Positions 40,236 to 50,644 of a DNA stretch of 64,000 bases are shown one piece after another; within the stretch, counting starts at the first letter, position 1; each line of letters starts with the position of its first letter. A program made the position numbers and the translations under genes. The notes beneath the pieces were generated by a model. That model ran no database searches, had not been told where the DNA came from, and was given only the letters and a program-made list of their open reading frames with translations. The stretch lies in the NCBI RefSeq assembly GCF_000150955.2, contig NC_011692.1:1-64000 (forward strand), given 5' to 3'. This DNA is from Phaeodactylum tricornutum CCAP 1055/1 (Eukaryota > Bacillariophyta > Bacillariophyceae > Surirellales > Neidiaceae).

Positions 40236-40988
40236 TTAGCGGTATCTCCAACAAAGCGTGGGCCCCTTGTAAGAATGCCCAAAGAGATTCATAATTTGGT
40301 TTAAAGGGCATTTGCAAGTTATTTACAGCTGGAGCAAGCCAACAAAACTACGCCAAAAACGCATTGGTCAGGTGACAGCTGCAGCAATTCAACACATGTA
40401 CCAGCAACCATTGAAGCAATTGAGAAAAGCATCCACAATTGGTACACAAAAGAGGCAAAGACAATGCGCAATTTAGGTAAAAGACACAAGGTAGGAAGCA
40501 ATACAATACAACATATGCTGTTCTAGTAATGGAATGATGCCTTATTATTGAAATGTGGTTCTCTGTACTATTGATTGTTGGTTTACATTCAATATGCTAA
40601 TTCTGTAAGAATTTAACTAGCAATTATCGAGGCACAAAATTTTCTTGTAACCGGAAAAAAGGCTTGGTGCGATAATGAGCCGCTTGGGTTTCAAAGTCAC
40701 GTAGAAATATGTACCGGTTCTACGTGTTACGCCCTAAATCGCACCTAAACTGGTACCCGGAAAGAATTTTTATTCCACGTGCGCCCGGTACAAACATCAC
40801 GTACACGACGTTTGCCATGGAATGATTGTTTTTTGACACGGAGCACGACAGCTTGGCAGACGAAACCGGATAGCGACACCGAAAACTCTGGCGAGGCGAA
40901 AGTTCACGAGTTGCGTTTGGATTTTCCAAGCAATCAAGATTCTGCCTACAAACAAGAATCCGTTCCATTCTTCCTTCTCTACCATATC

Positions 40989-42448
40989 ATGAAGTTTAAT
41001 GGTACGTCCTGGCCGCAGCTCTTTCTACATAGGGATAGCTCATTGGATATGAAGGTATACGTCTGGGGATCTCGAACGATCTTGGAACGGATCAGAATAC
41101 ACAAAGAACCGTTGAATTACTGCGATCCAAAATTCAATCGTGTCCAACGGCTACAGTCGTTACGCCGCAAGAAGTAGTTTTTTAAAGTCGTTGGCTCACC
41201 CTTTGTTCGTTCTTCTCTTTCCTAGCTACTTGCTGGCTAGCTGCCTTGGTCTCGGCGACAGCCGTCCTTTCCTCGTCCGCTGCTACCACGGTCTCACTGC
41301 AGAAACGCTCGGACGAAGAACTGGTGTTGGGCTTCTTGCACCGCGAACGGGAAGCGCTGTTGGCGGTTAACGAAGGACGCCTGACATGGGAGCAAGTCCA
41401 AGCGGCAGCGGCAACACCCCGCAAACTTCGCGGCAATGGTCTGCAAGAAACAGCTTCCGAAGTCATCAACGACTATGCTAACGCACAGTACTACGGCTCC
41501 GTTTCAATTGGCAATCCGGCACAGTCATTTCAAGTTATTTTCGATACGGGATCCTCTAACTTATGGGTACCCAAGGTGGGATGTTCGCATTGCGGCAACC
41601 CTTTCTTTGGGAAAAAACACAAGTATAATCACGAGAGTTCCTCTTCGTACGGACAGGACGACGGATCTTTTGATATCATGTACGGCAGCGGTTCCGTCAG
41701 CGGCTTCTTCTCGTTGGACGATGTCACCCTTTCGGACGGCTTGGTGATTAGTGGACAGCGCTTTGCCGAAGTCCAGGATGCCGGTGGTCTCGGATTGGCC
41801 TACGCGCTAGGGAAATTTGACGGGATCCTCGGACTAGGCTTTACTTCCATCTCGATCGACAACACACCGACGGTTTTTGAAAACGCCATCAGCCAGAACG
41901 TTGTCGATCAACCGATCTTTTCATTTTACTTGGGTGACAATCAGCCCGGAGAGTTGACCTTTGGCGGATTCAATCCGGCCCATTTTACCGGCGAATTGCA
42001 ATACGTCAAGCTGTCCTCCGCCACCTATTGGGAAATAGGTATGGACGGAGTGTCAGCCGGATCCTACCACGCCGACCCCAATGCCGACGGCTCGCCCATT
42101 ACCGCCATAGTCGATTCTGGAACATCCTTGATCACTGGACCCCGCAAGGAAATCTCCGCCCTCGCTTCCTCCGTCGGGGCCAAGTCCACGATTACAGGGC
42201 AATTCACGATTGACTGCGTGAAACTGGATGATATGCCCGATATTGTCTTTCTGATCAACGGACAAGAGTATGTCATTCCCGGCAAAGATGCTGTGATTCA
42301 AGCCCAGGGGACTTGTTTGTTTGCCTTTATGGGCATGGACTTTCCTAAACCAGGACCGCAGTGGATTTTGGGAGACGTTTTTATGCGCAAGTACTACACG
42401 GTCTTCAACTACGCGGATGAGACGATTGGTTTCGCTCTTTCGGTCTAA
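40989..42448 (+). CDS. Pepsin-like aspartic protease (cathepsin D type)
   Basis: Two exons: 40989-41001 (MKFN plus one base) and 41226-42448, with a 224-bp intron (GTACGT...TTTCCTAG). Splicing gives MKFNATCWLAALVSATAVLS, a signal peptide that the second exon alone lacks. Total 411 residues. A short propeptide precedes the mature enzyme with both catalytic aspartates: FDTGSSNLWVP (about 105) and AIVDSGTSLITGP (about 290). It also has the flap tyrosine in IMYGSGSVSGFF and the closing ILGDVFMRKYYTVFNYADETIGFA. Expected to enter the secretory path and act in the vacuole or lysosome, or be secreted. The Cys pair CSHCG follows the first Asp as in cathepsin D/pepsin. Confidence 0.92.
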
Positions 42449-43038
42449 GCCCACTGGGTGTACATATATATTTGCATGCTTATTTGTTATTTCAATGGTG
42501 CGGTGCATCATGTCAGAAAAAGTCGTATAGTAAGTCCGGTTTTCGGCTGCATACTAGAGTCACGGATAACATTCCATTTCGTTTCGTAAGGGTTCGTTCA
42601 TTGGCTTGTGGTGTACTCCTGACTGTAATACAACAGGTCAAACTGCTCGGTGAATGGGGGGGTTCGAATATGAGAACGTTTGTTGACTGTGACATCAACT
42701 TGGGTCTAAGCTTCCGGGTCCTACGAAATCAAGCAAATCCTATGCGTGTAAACTATCTAGTAAATGCCCATGTATCCCGCAGAAGCAAACCCACTTTCAA
42801 ATATTCGTAAACGCTTCCACATTCACAGTCAACCGCAAACCCATGAAACTGATCTAATTGAAATTTAGCTCTCAAGAAAACATACCATCGGCCACGATGG
42901 CTAAGCAGCGAAAAATTAACTGTAAACTGTTAGGTAGTGACAATTATACAGAAAGCGAGATCACTAAGCTGTCGGTCTGTCTCCAAATTACCAGGCAGAA
43001 GTCAGGTAGGGAGCGACAGTTCGTGTCCCGCCCATCCT
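42449..43038. other. Intergenic region between convergent genes
   Basis: 590 bp between two convergent genes. It holds TGACTGTGA at 42684-42692 and TCACAGTCA at 42833-42841, although no gene start lies nearby. Nothing else noted. Confidence 0.4.
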
Positions 43039-44121
43039 CTAAGCCGATGCAGCGGGCATGTCGGCCAGCTCAAGCCTTGTCGGCCGGCGTCGAAAGCACA
43101 TGCGAATAGGCTTCCCTTGACGTCCGACGTATCGAATGTAGGCCACAATCCAGGCGAAGGCTCGACCGTCAAGACCGACGCCATTCGCAGCCACTAGTTC
43201 ATCCCCCAGACAAATGGTTCCGGCGGCTTGGGCCGGGAGTACCCGGTTGGGGAGGACTTTGTACTGTTCAGCAATACAAGGCAGGCCATCCACCACGCAG
43301 GCGAGTAGCAGGCCGAGTCCGTGGACGGGGTCAGGCGTGAGGGATACTTCGTATATATCGGGCCGAGGATTAGGGTCGTCTTGGTCTTCAGTACGATTTA
43401 AAGCCGATACTGGCGGCATCCGCGCAGGAACGCACGTAAAGTTACGCCTAGAGCGGGCGTTCGGTCGAAGACCATCTCTCGAATAGGCTTCTTCGCCAGC
43501 AATAGAGCATTTCACTTCACTCTGGTCTTCTGCTTCGTCCGAGGCATACAACCTGACCGGAGAAAAACCAATCAGTCCTTGCGGGGATCCCCTCACAGCT
43601 CGTCCGACAGTGCTCGCCCCCCGAGTATGAGTAGAAAAAGATTGAGTGCGCTCTCGAGGTCGATTTGAAACGTTCAAATCATCGAGAGCCGAGAGTGCTT
43701 GCGTAAGGTCACGCGTTTCCGGGCGAAATCTCTCCTCCAAAATGGGCCTGTTCGTGATCTGAGATTCTCCACGGTGTCTCTGTTGAGACATGAGCTCGGA
43801 ATCCACGTTTTGCATGAAGCCAGCTTGATGATCCCCGCGACCTCCGGTTTCCCATGAGGAGCCAGCTCGTGATCCTTCACCAATTGTGCTTCCCTGCGCA
43901 TTCTGCAGACGCCTTCTCTTGGTGCGTCTAACCCCTGATTCCATACCCTCTGGCTCGGCTCTTTTGCGACTCCCGTCCGCGCTTTCGTAGCCAGAGCTAA
44001 CGAAGGTAGTTGGTCCGGTTCTGTCTTTGGCCGCAACGGTTTCTTCACTCAACGGCCGCTGATACGCTTCTGCCTGAGCCAAAGCAACGGCACGAAGGGT
44101 TGGCACATTCCGGGAAATCAT
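43039..44121 (-). CDS. PDZ-like domain protein, mostly disordered
   Basis: 360 residues from the first in-frame ATG (MISRNVPTLRAVAL; context ACCATGA). The frame is open further upstream but without ATG. Residues 1-230 are Arg/Ser/Glu-rich and disordered, with a possible nuclear signal RRTKRRRLQ. The last 100 residues resemble a PDZ fold: YEVSLTPDPVHGLGLLLACV for the first strand and carboxylate loop (GLGL), GTICLGDELVAANGV as the GDxIxxVNG-like strand, and IAYIRYVGRQGKPIRMCFRR closing it. PDZ domains bind C-terminal peptides. No other domain is present, so it is probably an adaptor. Confidence 0.6.
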   Translation of the reverse strand: MISRNVPTLRAVALAQAEAYQRPLSEETVAAKDRTGPTTFVSSGYESADGSRKRAEPEGMESGVRRTKRRRLQNAQGSTIGEGSRAGSSWETGGRGDHQAGFMQNVDSELMSQQRHRGESQITNRPILEERFRPETRDLTQALSALDDLNVSNRPRERTQSFSTHTRGASTVGRAVRGSPQGLIGFSPVRLYASDEAEDQSEVKCSIAGEEAYSRDGLRPNARSRRNFTCVPARMPPVSALNRTEDQDDPNPRPDIYEVSLTPDPVHGLGLLLACVVDGLPCIAEQYKVLPNRVLPAQAAGTICLGDELVAANGVGLDGRAFAWIVAYIRYVGRQGKPIRMCFRRRPTRLELADMPAASA

Positions 44122-45235
44122 GGTCGATCGGGACAGAGCTTGTGGTATGGAAGAATGAGGCTTGGAAAAGGGCACGCCAACGAGTGATCGATTTTGTTTC
44201 CGTACACTTCAATTGTGGATGGGAAGGTTGTTGGGAAGCAAAAATAGTGTATCGGGCCGTGGAAAAAAGGCCCAATCTAAATCTGTGTATGTGCTGTAAG
44301 TTTGTGGGTGCAAATCCGTCTAGTTTTTGATTGTTGTGTGAGACCCAAGGGGGCTGGGGACATTCTCATGAGCATGTGGGGAGCGCCAGTTCGCAGCCTT
44401 CGTAGACGGGTGTAGAATCATGTACCAGAATATCGGCCGATGTAATCAATTGTTCCTGCTTGACACAATAATCCTAAAAAAACGCGATCGAGGAAAACAT
44501 TACTTATGATGAAAAGCGATGCTCGCTCTGTCACCGTTGTAAAAATCAAATTGAAAACAAAATATTGAAGAACCGTGATCAGACTTTGACCCGTTGTTCA
44601 GCTAGCAAATCGAGTGATTCCTTGTTGGGTAGACACCGGATCCCGAGTTTGGGTATCCTCGGAGTATACATTGTCACCTATGGTGACGTTTTACGCCGGC
44701 AAACTCCAGACCCCGACATTTCAGGACATGACCCTGTGTTGCCGTACCCTGTTTCATTTGCGTACCCCCTTATAGTTGTGAAGGGTATCGTTCCGAAGAG
44801 GACGAGCATCCACGACCACAAATGTACCCGCGTGTCACTAAGGGCAGTCATTCGCTTACTGTATGTGTTGTGTCAACCGATCAGTCGAGAACACTCCGCG
44901 TTGACAAAACACCCTGTTCCTATCTTCATTGAGCGGAGAATTCGTCTGTCACATATTTCCTCGAAACAAAACCCCTTTTTCCATCTTTGTAGTCATCGTC
45001 AAAAAGGGATGCTGGACTTGGACGCTTCTTTTGCGATCGATATCGGTTCATCGATCCCTATGTTTTTCATGCCTTTCGTCTGCAAACGTGGTTAGAAGCA
45101 TTCCGCACCCTGTTCCGTCCGATGGATGCTCTAATAGTACAATCCGTAAAACCTCGTTCTCGTTTTGCCTGTTTCAATTCCATAAGCCATCCACGGATGA
45201 AATACTCGCTATGCTGTGGCAACTAGAGTAACAAA
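44122..45235. other. Intergenic region, no supported gene
   Basis: About 1.1 kb upstream of the PDZ-like gene and downstream of the oxidoreductase gene. A 176-codon plus frame at 44565-45095 has no recognisable domain and biased, non-protein-like composition, and I do not call it. No repeats seen. Confidence 0.5.
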
Positions 45236-46501
45236 CTAGTCTTTCTGCTGGTCGGTCTCCTTGACCAATTCCACCACAATCTTGCCCCGAACTCGACGGG
45301 ACAGTAAATCGTCAAAGGCCCTTTCAACGTCGGTGGCGGAGAAGCTGTACACTTTTTCCACTTTGGGCAGTAGCTGGCCCTGATTGGCCATGATAGACAA
45401 TGCTTGCAACTGTAACGACGTATGGGGAAACCGAATCCAAAACAAGCGGTCGTCGTTGGAATTCCGTTTGGTGGTTGTGTACTTCCAGACACCCGTCCAA
45501 CCAAGCTTCTGTTCCATCCCGGCCCGGAGCCAATCGAGGGACGGTCCACCCAAACGACGATACACAGCGGCTTCGTTCAAAAGCTTCTGAATATGGACAT
45601 CTTGTTGCAGCAGTTGGCGGTACGAAAAGGTTTGTTGATCACGGGGATCAGCGGACGAGACGCAATCCAGCACGATATCGAACGGACAAGCGGGACCGGT
45701 CTCGAGCAAATGCCGCCGCAACGTATCTTTGTCTCCGCCATTGGCGGTGTAGTCGACCACATAGGTGGCACCCTGTTGGTGACAAAATGCCACATTCCGC
45801 GTGGAACAAACCGCTGTCACGCAACGGGCCCCGAGATTGCGGGCTACTTGAATCGCCACGTGACCGGTACCGCCACTTCCACCAACAACAAGCACCGAAG
45901 ATGCGGACGCATTGGAAGCACCATCCTTCTCATTGCGAAAAGCCATGTGTGGCTGCAAGCATTGGTAGGCCGTCAGTCCGACCAAGGGCAAGGCGGCTGC
46001 TTGGACAAAGGAAAGGCTCTCTGGTTTATGCCACATTTGGTGCCGGGGAGCGGCAATATAGGTTGCCAAGGTACCTTGCAAAGCTGGCATGGTCCCGAAG
46101 ACAGCGTCCCCAACCTTCAAAGCCGGCAGATCGTCAGCGTTACACTTGAGGGCCCGTCCGTGCTTCGGTAGGGCCGCAACGGTACCAGCGTAATCAAATC
46201 CAGGAATGGTGCCGGCGACCAAGGCGGAACGGACCCAGGAACGCACAATGCGCCAGTGGTGAGGAAACTTGTCGCCGACGACGTTCTTAGCGTCAACCGG
46301 ATTAAGTCCAACGGCGTGGACACGCACCCAGACGTGATCCGATTGGTCGGTAACTGTGGGTAGCTGTTGCGTTTCTTCGCGCAATGTGCCGTCCTCCTTG
46401 CCGTACACGATGCAGTGGCGGACGGCAGGCAATGTACCGGCAATGAGCTGACCCGGAATGGCGTCGGCCTGGGTGCACAGAAACGACGATGCCGCTCCCA
46501 T
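45236..46501 (-). CDS. Zinc-less MDR oxidoreductase, quinone-reductase/RTN4IP1-like
   Basis: 421 residues, single exon, true ATG. The N-terminal GroES-like domain has VHAVGLNPVDAKN and PGFDYAGTVAALP; the QGTLATYIAAP and PLVGLTAYQCL stretches are typical of the quinone oxidoreductase branch. The Rossmann motif VLVVGGSGGTGHVAIQVARN (about 200-219) has the pattern for NADP(H). FDIVLDCVSSADP follows, and the C-terminal RVRGKIVVEL closes the fold. The catalytic and structural zinc cysteines of alcohol dehydrogenases are absent. It likely reduces quinones or enones with NADPH. An insert of about 60 residues around 285-345 is longer than usual. There is no clear targeting peptide, though the first 16 residues (MGAASSFLC) could be myristoylated. 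Confidence 0.8.
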   Translation of the reverse strand: MGAASSFLCTQADAIPGQLIAGTLPAVRHCIVYGKEDGTLREETQQLPTVTDQSDHVWVRVHAVGLNPVDAKNVVGDKFPHHWRIVRSWVRSALVAGTIPGFDYAGTVAALPKHGRALKCNADDLPALKVGDAVFGTMPALQGTLATYIAAPRHQMWHKPESLSFVQAAALPLVGLTAYQCLQPHMAFRNEKDGASNASASSVLVVGGSGGTGHVAIQVARNLGARCVTAVCSTRNVAFCHQQGATYVVDYTANGGDKDTLRRHLLETGPACPFDIVLDCVSSADPRDQQTFSYRQLLQQDVHIQKLLNEAAVYRRLGGPSLDWLRAGMEQKLGWTGVWKYTTTKRNSNDDRLFWIRFPHTSLQLQALSIMANQGQLLPKVEKVYSFSATDVERAFDDLLSRRVRGKIVVELVKETDQQKD

Positions 46502-47227
46502 TGTACGCAGGTAAAAGCAACCAAATACTGGACAGACACCAAGAGGTTAAACTCTATGGCTGCCTGTGTATCACAGTCGAGTATCGCTGTGAATGTGGGA
46601 AGGACGGTGTAGGGTAATGCGAACCCGAGTTCCGAATCTCGTTCTGGTTCTCGCCAGTAAAAGACAGAAAGGCAAAGTGGAGAGTGTTAAAATCCAGACA
46701 TTGTGGAATATGTCGCGTCGACAGTGAATACATTAGGTACATAAATAGAGACTGTAAAACAATATAGTTGAGGACGTCGTCGAAATTCGGCCTCGCATGA
46801 CACGATTCGCAAGAGTTTCGATGATGTTTCTGTGGGCGTCTGGCGGTCCGTACTTTTCGAATAAGATTCCGGTTAGGATGATTTGCAGTAAACTCGGTAG
46901 ATACGGGAAGCATCATCGTTCACGCGGGTATCGTGATAGTTTCTCACCAGATAACAGAACTCGCAGTTGCCTTAGTCGACCCGGCGTACCTACGCTACAC
47001 GTATCGCGATCCCAAGCCAGAGGCGCTGCCACTCTCAACTTCCCCAATTTTTGTACCGTGGAAGGCAGTACTTTCGAAAAAGCCGCTATATAGACCACAG
47101 TCGACGGTCTTTACCGCTATAGAGCTCAGTAGAGTTACCTTGCAACCTAACAATTGCTTATCTTTTCGCGACAGCGTCCATTGTACGTTACGTACGAACG
47201 GTTGAAAAAAACTTTTTTCTGTAGGAG
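46502..47227. promoter_or_regulatory. Divergent intergenic region
   Basis: 726 bp between the oxidoreductase (-) and seven-helix gene (+). A polypyrimidine tract and AG (CTTTTTTCTGTAG) sit 3 bases before the plus-strand ATG, which suggests an intron in the 5' leader or a missed first exon. No coding sequence recognised. Confidence 0.35.
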
Positions 47228-48349
47228 ATGAAGAGTACAATTGTCACGACACCTGACAGTGAAGAAAGCATCCTACCGTCCGCACTCCCGATGCCGGATG
47301 AATCGCCCAATGACCCCATCTTGAATGCCGGAGGTCCCAGCTACGTAGAAGGAAATGGCGAAACAACGGTGGAGATCTATTTGGACATTGTCCTGGGTGT
47401 CTTGTTTCTACTGACGGCTATTGTAGCGGCTCGCCGCATGAGCACGTTGCGACGGCAGCCGCAGCAATCGAACTCATCCAGCAGTAGCAGTACCAGTAGC
47501 TCTACCGGAGGTGCCGAAAGGGTCGTTATCACGGCTTTCTACAGTCTCATCTTGTTGACTTCGGTACTGCGCGCCACTTGGTTTCTCATACCCGCCTCGA
47601 CCTGGCAACCCTCCTACGTTCCCGTCGCGGTCTACGCATGGGACGCCGCCCATCCGAGTTGGGTTGGAGCCATGTTGAGTGAAGTCGTTGTTACGGCAGG
47701 ATCTATCGCCCTCTTTGCCATTTTCATTTTAATACTGGTATACTGGGCGGATATTTTGGAAAAGTACTTTCACCCGGGATCCCGACGTAGTGTCCCCATG
47801 GTCAGCTTTATCACGCGCCTGACGGTCCTCCTCGCAGCCGAGGCTATCAATATCGGTTGTTTCCTATGCCAGCTCTATACCACGGAGGGAATGGTTCTCG
47901 TTAATGCCGTCCTACTCGCGATCGTATCCGTTGTATGCGTTTGTCGAATTACCTTTTTCAGCCACCGCTTCCGGACCGTGCTGAAAACTCTCGGCGCCAT
48001 CAATCAAGTCTCCACGGATTCGCAAGTACGCCGGATCGTCTGGATAACCGTCACGGGCAACGCATTCTTCTTCACCCGCGCCTTTCTGGAATCCTACTTT
48101 TGTGCCGTCCTGGTGCGCTACTGGCACACACACGGCACGGTCGCCAAGGTGTTTTCGCATACCTGGTGGGATATCTATACTGTCGTCAAGTACGGTTCCG
48201 AATGGACAATTCTCGCCCTCATGTTCTACATATTGCAATCACGATTCAATTCGACGGCGAGTGCAACCGGTGCGAACGGGAATGCTTCCAAAAGTGGCTA
48301 CCGACCCGTTCCCAACGCCCAAGACGGCGACGCGGCTGTCGTCGTCTAA
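47228..48349 (+). CDS. Seven-helix membrane protein, TOM1/THH1 (DUF1084)-like
   Basis: 373 residues. Seven hydrophobic segments at about 49-68, 98-120, 147-175, 191-214, 222-246, 267-294 and 310-333. The N-terminus is acidic and would face outward; there is a Ser-rich loop between helices 1 and 2, and a Gly/Asn-rich tail. The layout, with LRATWFL at the end of helix 2 and a long helix 3, resembles the plant TOM1/THH1 family and related GPCR-like proteins of tonoplast or endomembranes. The match is by pattern only. The ATG at 47228 follows a splice-acceptor-like sequence, so residues may be missing at the start. Confidence 0.55.
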   Translation: MKSTIVTTPDSEESILPSALPMPDESPNDPILNAGGPSYVEGNGETTVEIYLDIVLGVLFLLTAIVAARRMSTLRRQPQQSNSSSSSSTSSSTGGAERVVITAFYSLILLTSVLRATWFLIPASTWQPSYVPVAVYAWDAAHPSWVGAMLSEVVVTAGSIALFAIFILILVYWADILEKYFHPGSRRSVPMVSFITRLTVLLAAEAINIGCFLCQLYTTEGMVLVNAVLLAIVSVVCVCRITFFSHRFRTVLKTLGAINQVSTDSQVRRIVWITVTGNAFFFTRAFLESYFCAVLVRYWHTHGTVAKVFSHTWWDIYTVVKYGSEWTILALMFYILQSRFNSTASATGANGNASKSGYRPVPNAQDGDAAVVV

Positions 48350-48846
48350 ACCTTTGCACTTCGCCGCCACTACCTTTAGCCATACCGCACTGTACTCTCC
48401 CTTGTTGTGAACGATAGTAATAGGGGTGTGGCCCGTTTTATCTGCACCAGCCGTGATTGCTGTTGCGGAACCTAGCGTTTTGCGGCAACGTGGGCACCAT
48501 ATTAGAAAAGAAACAAACCATCAACTTTAACCCCTACAATTTACTCTTATATCGTTTTCTTACATTGGGTTTCCTTCCTGCAGATGCCCACAGCTAAATT
48601 CCCGTCGCAATAATTCGTGCGAAAAGGTTGTCTTTCCACCGCACGCTGTGTAAACATGACTCCTCATACATAAACAATGCACCTGCAAACCTATTCCCAT
48701 ATAAGGGCAGTGTAGCATCCCCTTCGTCCATTACGTGGCGAAGTCTCAAGCCAATCACAGCTTTCACCTCATCTCCCCTTATTTGGTCTCTTCCTTTGTA
48801 CTGCTTGCCAAGTGGATGCATAGCAAGCCGTACAAACTAGCACATG

Positions 48847-48932
48847 CGGATTTTGAAAACGACTCTGATTTAGAGTCGGATTTTGAAAACGACTCTAATT
48901 TAGAGTCGGATTTCAAATCCGACTCTAATTTT
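48847..48932. repeat. 30-bp palindromic minisatellite, array 1
   Basis: About three units of CGGATTTTGAAAACGACTCT-plus-AATTTAGAGT. Each unit is an inverted repeat (TTAGAGTCG...CGACTCTAA). The last (about 48901-48931) is almost fully self-complementary, with 14-base arms TTAGAGTCGGATTT around one base. The period of 30 keeps one frame open (DFENDSNLES repeats). Confidence 0.9.
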
Positions 48933-49188
48933 GGAGAGAAACTTATAGTTACATTCACAAGGTTTTCATCAGACTAATCTACACTTTATAGATCCGTTTT
49001 CCTTTCTCTGATCATATTCATTTCTGCTCCATGTCGACTCGATCTTGGTTGCTTGTAGGTCTTTCTATATTTTGATACCGCCACGCAAAATACACAAGCT
49101 GGAGCGTGGATTGACTGCTCATTCACACAGCCTGTATCCTCCTCAGACTTGCTGTAGCAGAACAAGAGCTTTTGTCTTATGTCTGTTG

Positions 49189-49638
49189 AGATTTTGTCAC
49201 ATTCCCGGCTCCAGTTTGCCCATCGAAAGCAAGTCGTCCCGAACAAAAAAAACGTAGGTGGCTCTACGTTGGACGAGGCCGATTGGGAGACTCTTCGAAC
49301 GCGTCCTTGTCACTGTTCCGCCGCGTACTTCCTCGTTGGAAGCGCAACGGCAGCAAACGTAGTGAAGCATTTTCCGAAGAGCAGGCGGTTATCGATCCAA
49401 TTGAAGGGCAACGGGCAGAAGACAATAGAGAGGCTGAAAACGCTTCGTTCTTGAAAAAATTTTACATTTGCAAGCATCTAAACGCGAAGAAGACAGCAAC
49501 TGGGACGACATTGTACCAGTTGCTCCACTTTTAAAAACAGGATTTTCGAGTCATCTCCTTCATGGGTCCACTTCGTCTCAACCCACCGATGACGCCATTG
49601 ACCAATTAGGAAGCAGCAAAGCGCGATGCGTCTCCTAG
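49189..49638 (+). pseudogene. Coding region with a one-base frameshift
   Basis: A frame open from 49189 reads TFPAPVCPSKASRPEQKKRR...LGDSSNASLSLFRRVLPRWK...FSEEQAVIDPIEGQ...NASFLKK. At the run of six A at 49454-49459 the protein-like reading moves to another frame: ILHLQASKREEDSNWDDIVP...TDDAIDQLGSSKARCVS, then TAG at 49636-49638. One extra A in the run would join the two. No domain known. There is no convincing start. An exon of a multi-exon gene, a broken gene or a sequencing error are all possible. A further protein-like stretch MSQQLVVGDLTDQRGRVTMP follows at about 49691. Confidence 0.4.
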
Positions 49639-49846
49639 CCGGCCCGGCCCATATTCTTACGTACAAAAGACTGATAGGCAATCAACGATAATGTCACAGC
49701 AACTGGTTGTGGGCGACCTAACGGATCAGCGCGGTCGAGTCACCATGCCACCTACCGGTATGTATCCGCAGAACTGGCCACCCAAATCACCCAGCAAGAA
49801 AACAAACAAAGTCTTCCGCGTGGTAAGGATTTTCAGTGTTCATGTA

Positions 49847-50040
49847 AGTCGGATTTCGATTTAGAGTCGGATTTTGAAAACGTCCCTAATTTAGAGTCGG
49901 AATTTGAAAACGACTCTAATTTAGAGTCGGATTTTGAAAACGACTCTAATTTAGAGTCGGATTTCGAAAGCGACTCTAAATTTAGAGTCGGATTTGGAAA
50001 TCGATTCTAATTTAGAGTCGGATTTCGAAAACGACTCTAA
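49847..50040. repeat. 30-bp palindromic minisatellite, array 2
   Basis: A partial unit plus six units of 30-31 bp with the same core as array 1 (ATTTAGAGTCGG-ATTTTGAAAA-CGACTCTA). Most variation is in the loop (TTTTGAAAA, TTTCGAAAG, TTTGGAAAT). One unit has an extra base, breaking the frame. Interval between arrays is 0.9 kb. Confidence 0.92.
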
Positions 50041-50644
50041 TTTTTTTCTGCAATATTCTCAACGGATATTGGAAACGCCAGCCGGATACGATCATAATTA
50101 CAACCGAGCTCCTTTAAATACGTAATGACTGGTCGTTATTTTTCGGGACTCATATTCAAGGCTTTGCGGCACGCCATTGTAAAATATTTAACTTTTTCAT
50201 TCACGAACGAAAAATCCCTTGTCTCTTCCCTTTTGGATTGGTAGTCACTCTAACAAAAACCCATTTCTTCGGTGTAGTCGTCTGTCCTGCGCATCACGCT
50301 TATAGCGCGGCACCAACGATTCGTATCAAGCACATCCGCACTGACAGTGAAGTGGTCTGCATCGGTCTTGGTTTACAGTTGACTACAAGGTTGCGATTTC
50401 GATTTCCTCGAGTAGTTGTGGGTATCGCGCTGCTTTCCTCACTATCGTAGACGGGAACGAAGATAAGAACGAGCCGTCTGGAAATCACTGTGAGTACGTC
50501 CTATACATACGCTACTCGTGCTGTGTTGACTGAGAGACTCTCCCTCGTGTTTCTTGCGTATCACAAACATTGATTCTTTCTTGAATTGGAATTGTCGCTC
50601 CCATCCTTTGTCGCCTCGTCGAAGTACCGTTGCAAAACACAGTC

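Larger units (their letters stand above)
37470..40988. other. Long gene-poor interval with coding relics
   Basis: About 3.5 kb with no secure gene. Two parts look like decayed plus-strand coding DNA and are listed separately (37875-38690 and 39843-40500). The rest (38,700-39,700 and 40,520-40,980) is AT-rich with only short frames. No tRNA, CRISPR or terminal repeat seen. Confidence 0.5.
48350..50644. other. Repeat-rich intergenic region
   Basis: 2.3 kb that holds two 30-bp minisatellite arrays (48847-48932 and 49847-50040) and a broken coding region (49189-49638), listed separately. The 3' part (50,050-50,640) is the presumed promoter of the Cgr1 gene. A minus frame ending near 48594 (LPLYGNRFAGALFMYEESCL) looks protein-like but cannot be extended. 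Confidence 0.5.

Noticed and set aside
44565-45095. 176-codon plus ORF
   Set aside because: No domain, poor context and composition like random translation.
45400-46171. Two 249-codon plus-strand ORFs
   Set aside because: Shadows of the oxidoreductase gene on the opposite strand.
48847-50040. Arrays considered as CRISPR-like
   Set aside because: The repeat is contiguous without unique spacers and the setting is eukaryotic; it is a minisatellite.
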